From Bacteroidales bacterium (GTDB lineage Bacteria > Bacteroidota > Bacteroidia > Bacteroidales > UBA932), in NCBI GenBank assembly GCA_017960545.1, contig JAGCYZ010000032.1:1-36890 (forward strand): DNA of 36,890 nt. The letters run 5' to 3'. The position numbers were made by a program, and so were the translations under genes. Below, piece after piece: positions 34,144 through 36,890 of the stretch. The notes under the pieces are model-generated. The model searched no databases. It worked only from the letters and a program-made list of their open reading frames with translations, and was not told the origin of the DNA. The number at the start of each line of letters is the position of its first letter. Position 1 is the first letter of the stretch.

Positions 34144-36115
34144 CAGGATTTATCCAGGAACTTACAACTGCCACTACGGCATCGGCTGTAGCCACGTCGA
34201 TGGCTTTAGCCGGAACCTTTGTGCTGACGGTGGCGTCGTTTCCTCCGGTGTAGAGCACGGTCTGTGAAATGCCCGCGTCTATTCCAAGTTTTTTGTAAAC
34301 GGCATTCAGGTCAAGCTTCACGGGTTTTTCCTGGGTTCCGTTCAGGGAAACTATATACCAGGTGTTGCCTTTGCGGCGTGCCATTGTGACATATTTGCCG
34401 GGATATCCGTCAATGAGGCGGGTTTCGTCCCAGGTTGTGGGCACCTTGCGCATAAAGTCAAGGCAAATCTCGGAAGTGCCGTCGGTAAGGTTGGTGGGTG
34501 AAAGGGCGAAATTCTGTACCGGGTTCTGGTAAACTACCGCCAGGCCAAGCTGGAACACGTCCGTGGTCACCCTGCGGGATCCTCTCTCAGGGTTGCGGTT
34601 CAGGCGCCTCTGAAGGAATGTTCCACCAAATTCCATTGAAGCCACGGTGTTGCGGATGAACGGATGCAGGCAGGCGAATTCCGGCTCCAGGTTGCAGTCG
34701 TTCTGGTTGAACACCATATTCTCCGATGCCCTTACAGCTTCGCTTCCAACAAAGTTGGGATACATCTTCTCCCATCCGCGCGGCAGGGTGGCTCCGTGGA
34801 AGATACACATAAGGCCGTAATCGTTGGCGTCGCTGAGGATGTCCTCGTAGTAGCGCATCGTCTGCTGCTTGTCGCCTCCAAAGAAGTCAACCTTGATTCC
34901 CTTGACGCCGGCTTTCTTCATCCAGGCCATTTCCTTCTTGCGGCTTACCGCCGTGGTGAGGTTGTCCTTGGGGGTTTGCGGGATGTCATTCCACCAACCG
35001 CTGGAGCTGTACCACAGGAACACGTCAACGTTCTTGCTGTTTGCGTACTGGATCAGTTCTTCCATCTTCTCATAGCCAAGGTTCCTGTCCCAATATGCGT
35101 CCACCAGGGTATATTCCCAACCCATTGCTGCGGAGAGGTCTATGTATGCTACCAGGTCGTCCCAGTTGATGCTGGGATCCTGCCAAAGGATCCAGCTCCA
35201 GCTGCTTCGGCCGAACTTATAATCGATGGAAGGCTCGTACAACTGGTCAACTACGTCCCAAGCCACGGTGGTCTCTGCTATTGGAGCCAGGTCTTTGCCA
35301 ACGGTGATGGTTCTCCACGGCGTTGCTCCGGGAACGGAGAAAGCGGCTCCGGCATCGCCCTCGCCATTGTTCTCTTCAGGAAGGGGGAACGCGATGGTGT
35401 AACCCTTCACCGGGTCCCAGTCGCTGAGGTGCGAAGCGCAGTACCGGCTGTCCACGCCGGTCTCGCTTATGAGCACCCACGCTCCCTGGGCCGTCTTGAA
35501 AAGGCACGGGAATGTATATCCGTGGCCGTACTCGGACTTTTCCTCAAGGGGTTTCTCAAGGTAGTAGAACTCCTCGTAACTTGGCTTTGTACGGGCGAAG
35601 CCAATCATTGCATCGCTCTGCGGGGTAAGGAACGAAACCGTTCCGGCAGGCAGCTTGAATGCGGAAACCTCCTCTGATATGCGGATTCCTCCCGGCGCGT
35701 AACCGCGTGTCCTTGGGCGGGGAATGACATACCTGAAAGCAATGTCATTGTCGCTGACCCGGAACTCCACGTCAACGCTGAGGCCCGCCTCGTTCTCAAA
35801 GGTTACTACAGCAACGTTTGCTTTATAGTTCACCTCCGATGCCTTGATTGAAGGAACCTTATACGTCTGGTCCAGCTGGGAATTCTTCACTTCCTGGAAC
35901 CTCAGTACGGAAAAGTCTCCAATATTGGCCTTGAATCCCAACGCAGACGGTTCCAGCACCTGAATCCCGTCATACTCCACGCTGTACTTGGCGTCAGCCG
36001 ATATGTTCACTTTCAGTTTTCCGTCCGGTCCGCTGACCGTTGCCTGGGCGAATGCGCCCACCATTGCCGCCACTGCCAAAACGGCTGTCAGAACGGCTCT
36101 AGATATCTTTCTCAT
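34121..36115 (-). CDS. Glycoside hydrolase family 97 (SusB-like)
   Basis: Exported alpha-glycosidase of 664 residues, signal peptide about 1-23 (ends GAFAQA). The N-terminal beta-sandwich (SPDGKLKVNISADAKYSVEYDG type), the (beta/alpha)8 barrel with WSWILWQDPSINWDDLVAYIDLSAAMGWEYTLVDAYWD, and the GIKVDFFGGDKQ segment are typical of GH97. The Asp in KVDFF is at the place where retaining GH97 members (alpha-galactosidase type) have their nucleophile, so a retaining enzyme is more likely than a strict SusB-type inverting alpha-glucosidase; the substrate is uncertain. No susCD pair is in the window. Confidence 0.92.
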   Translation of the reverse strand: MRKISRAVLTAVLAVAAMVGAFAQATVSGPDGKLKVNISADAKYSVEYDGIQVLEPSALGFKANIGDFSVLRFQEVKNSQLDQTYKVPSIKASEVNYKANVAVVTFENEAGLSVDVEFRVSDNDIAFRYVIPRPRTRGYAPGGIRISEEVSAFKLPAGTVSFLTPQSDAMIGFARTKPSYEEFYYLEKPLEEKSEYGHGYTFPCLFKTAQGAWVLISETGVDSRYCASHLSDWDPVKGYTIAFPLPEENNGEGDAGAAFSVPGATPWRTITVGKDLAPIAETTVAWDVVDQLYEPSIDYKFGRSSWSWILWQDPSINWDDLVAYIDLSAAMGWEYTLVDAYWDRNLGYEKMEELIQYANSKNVDVFLWYSSSGWWNDIPQTPKDNLTTAVSRKKEMAWMKKAGVKGIKVDFFGGDKQQTMRYYEDILSDANDYGLMCIFHGATLPRGWEKMYPNFVGSEAVRASENMVFNQNDCNLEPEFACLHPFIRNTVASMEFGGTFLQRRLNRNPERGSRRVTTDVFQLGLAVVYQNPVQNFALSPTNLTDGTSEICLDFMRKVPTTWDETRLIDGYPGKYVTMARRKGNTWYIVSLNGTQEKPVKLDLNAVYKKLGIDAGISQTVLYTGGNDATVSTKVPAKAIDVATADAVVAVVSSWINPAILGQGK

Positions 36116-36148
36116 TATGGTTAATAGTTTGATTATCCTTTACATCCT

Positions 36149-36178
36149 GCAATATACATCTTTTTTGCCTATTTCAAA
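36149..36178 (-). promoter_or_regulatory. Possible promoter for the GH97 gene
   Basis: On the minus strand TTTG (36178-36175), 18 bases, TATATTGC (36156-36149), two bases off the -7 consensus; 33 bases before the ATG. Confidence 0.4.
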
Positions 36179-36280
36179 ACACCCCTCCCGCGCTCCTTCC
36201 GCTCTCCCCCGTGTGCAAAACACCCCCTTTTTGCTCACGGCCAACTGATTCCAGTCCCAATAGTTGCTGCATCCAAAATA

Positions 36281-36393
36281 GCGGTGGAGTATAAAGTGTT
36301 GATTATCAGGGTAATCAATGATTCAATACCCCCTGATTTCGAAGGTATTAAAAGTATCATTTAGCTGATCCCCAAATAGTTGCGCTCCACCGC
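36281..36393. ncRNA. Candidate structured element with two complementary-loop hairpins
   Basis: Bounded by GCGGTGGAG (36281-36289) and CTCCACCGC (36385-36393). Inside, hairpin A is TTGATTA/TAATCAA (36299-36305 with 36312-36318), loop TCAGGG. Hairpin B is AATACC/GGTATT (36325-36330 with 36344-36349), extended by ATGAT/ATCAT (36318-36322 with 36356-36360; its first base is shared with the end of hairpin A), loop starting CCCTGA. The two loops are exact complements (TCAGGG and CCCTGA), so a kissing or pseudoknot contact is possible. AATAGTTGC occurs at 36259-36267 and 36375-36383. No coding frame; strand not fixed. Confidence 0.5.
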
Positions 36394-36412
36394 CCCTCAA
36401 GAACCTGATCTT

Positions 36413-36635
36413 CACCGCACCCGAAGCAGGACCGGGGCGGAGCGATTAGGCGGTAAATGAAGGTGCAAGGCCCTCCAGCGAACGTGCGTTGCTCCGCACG
36501 ACGGCGTGTGTTTGACGAGTGTTAGACGGGGTTGGGGCCCCGGCTAAAAGGGAGGAGTTAGCCGTCGAGCACGAGAGCGCTGGACTTGCCATTTGCCGCC
36601 GTCAGCGAGGCCCCGGTCCTGCTTCGGGTGCGGTG
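36413..36635. ncRNA. Candidate 223-base multistem RNA or mobile hairpin element
   Basis: A 26-bp perfect outer stem (36413-36438 with 36610-36635; CACCGCACCCG... / ...CGGGTGCGGTG). Inner stems: GGCGGTAAATG/CATTTGCCGCC (36449-36459 with 36590-36600), GCAAG/CTTGC (36465-36469 with 36585-36589), TCCAGCG/CGCTGGA (36474-36480 with 36578-36584), hairpin CGTGCG/CGCACG (36483-36488, 36495-36500), ACGGC/GCCGT (36501-36505, 36561-36565) and TTAG-a-CGGGG/CCCCG-g-CTAA (36522-36547). The nesting is consistent. It shares CACCGC/GCGGTG ends with the REP units. No known RNA family was recognised. Confidence 0.6.
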
Positions 36636-36670
36636 TGGGCAGGCGGGAATGAAGAGAGAGGGGAGGATGC

Positions 36671-36734
36671 GATTCTGGGGATGAAAGTGCTTTCGGCGTC
36701 AAGCCTGCTTTGTGGCACTTTCATCCCCAGAATC
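36671..36734. repeat. Long hairpin H4 with conserved cap
   Basis: Arms of 20 bases (36671-36690 and 36715-36734) pair perfectly, and with one bulged base extend by GGATG/CATCC. The 24-base cap (36691-36714) is TTTCGGC-GTCA-AGCCTGCTTTGTG, identical in its first 17 bases to the cap of H2 in folC. Confidence 0.93.
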
Positions 36735-36749
36735 CATCCGGACCGTGAT

Positions 36750-36807
36750 AGATCCTTCGCTGCGCTCAGGATGACAAAGAGGGCTGGCGCTCAGGATGAC
36801 AAAGAGG
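36750..36807. repeat. Dispersed repeat copy with doubled end
   Basis: AGATCCTTCGCTGCGCTCAG, then GATGACAAAGAGG; the last 21 bases (GCGCTCAGGATGACAAAGAGG without break, 36762-36782) recur at 36787-36807 (25-base period). It is the same family as at 7893, 9953, 12939 and 13452. Confidence 0.9.
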
Positions 36808-36836
36808 ACTGTCTTCGACCGGAGCGGAGGCAGCGG

Positions 36837-36890
36837 TTACCAGGCGGCGTTGCCGCCGGTGGCGGCCTGGTACTCGTGGTCGGTGGGGAG
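36837..36890 (-). CDS. 3' end of an unidentified gene
   Basis: On the minus strand an open frame enters from the window edge and ends in TAA at 36839-36837 after 17 codons, reading LPTDHEYQAATGGNAAW. The GC-rich codons and acidic/aromatic content look like a real protein end, but too little is visible to name it. Confidence 0.4.
   Translation of the reverse strand, partial: LPTDHEYQAATGGNAAW

Noticed and set aside
36413-36635. Retron msr/msd or DGR template
   Set aside because: The closing inverted repeat resembles retron a1/a2, but no reverse transcriptase is in the window and no TR/VR pair was seen.

Overview
The window looks like a chromosomal segment of an uncultured Bacteroidales bacterium, probably gut-associated. 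Evidence: Bacteroidetes-type promoters (TTTG, 19-20 bases, TAnnTTTG), a DUF4295 gene behind rpmB-rpmG, a moxR/DUF58/bat (aerotolerance-type) operon, a DUF4199 + GT2 pair, a GH97 glycosidase and a DUF4988-like surface lipoprotein. Most genes are housekeeping; the unusual content is in structured DNA repeats between them and, in one case, inside a gene.

Layout. 1-1101: 3' end of metY with a two-way terminator. 1123-6310 (minus): translation operon thrS-infC-rpmI-rplT-lepB-rpmB-rpmG-DUF4295; infC apparently starts at AUC. 6381-7893 (plus): DUF4199 membrane protein and GT2 glycosyltransferase. 7985-9295 (minus) glyA, then (plus) a TrmH-family methyltransferase and groES-groEL. 12114-14164 (minus): small Ig-like protein, tRNA-Val(UAC), folC. 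14216-18938 (plus): PurL/AIRS-like protein, pyruvate phosphate dikinase, class A acid phosphatase lipoprotein. 18939-20757: a repeat island around a RAYT (REP-associated HUH transposase). 20777-25043 (minus): OmpA-family protein and a 991-residue lipoprotein. 25231-33302 (minus): moxR-DUF58-hypothetical-batA-batB-batC-batD/E, tightly overlapping, with batD and batE fused in frame. 33328-34143 truA (plus), 34121-36115 GH97 (minus). 36116-36836 carries no gene but is dense in inverted repeats. A 17-codon gene tail on the minus strand closes the window.

Most notable: (i) four long hairpins with differing arms but the same 24-25-base cap (TTTSGGC, 2-4 bases, AGCCT..TTGT), one lying in frame inside folC; (ii) a REP-like array of five 36-base hairpins, mostly at 51-base period, beside the RAYT; (iii) two adjacent candidate structured RNAs at 36281-36393 (two hairpins with complementary loops) and 36413-36635 (26-bp perfect closing stem, several inner stems), both bounded by CACCGC/GCGGTG like the REP units; (iv) a dispersed repeat encoding VILSEAKDL twice in folC, with locus-specific tandem growth of its end at three other sites. 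A RAYT that mobilises or maintains CACCGC/GCGGTG modules is my inference; no database search or folding program was run.
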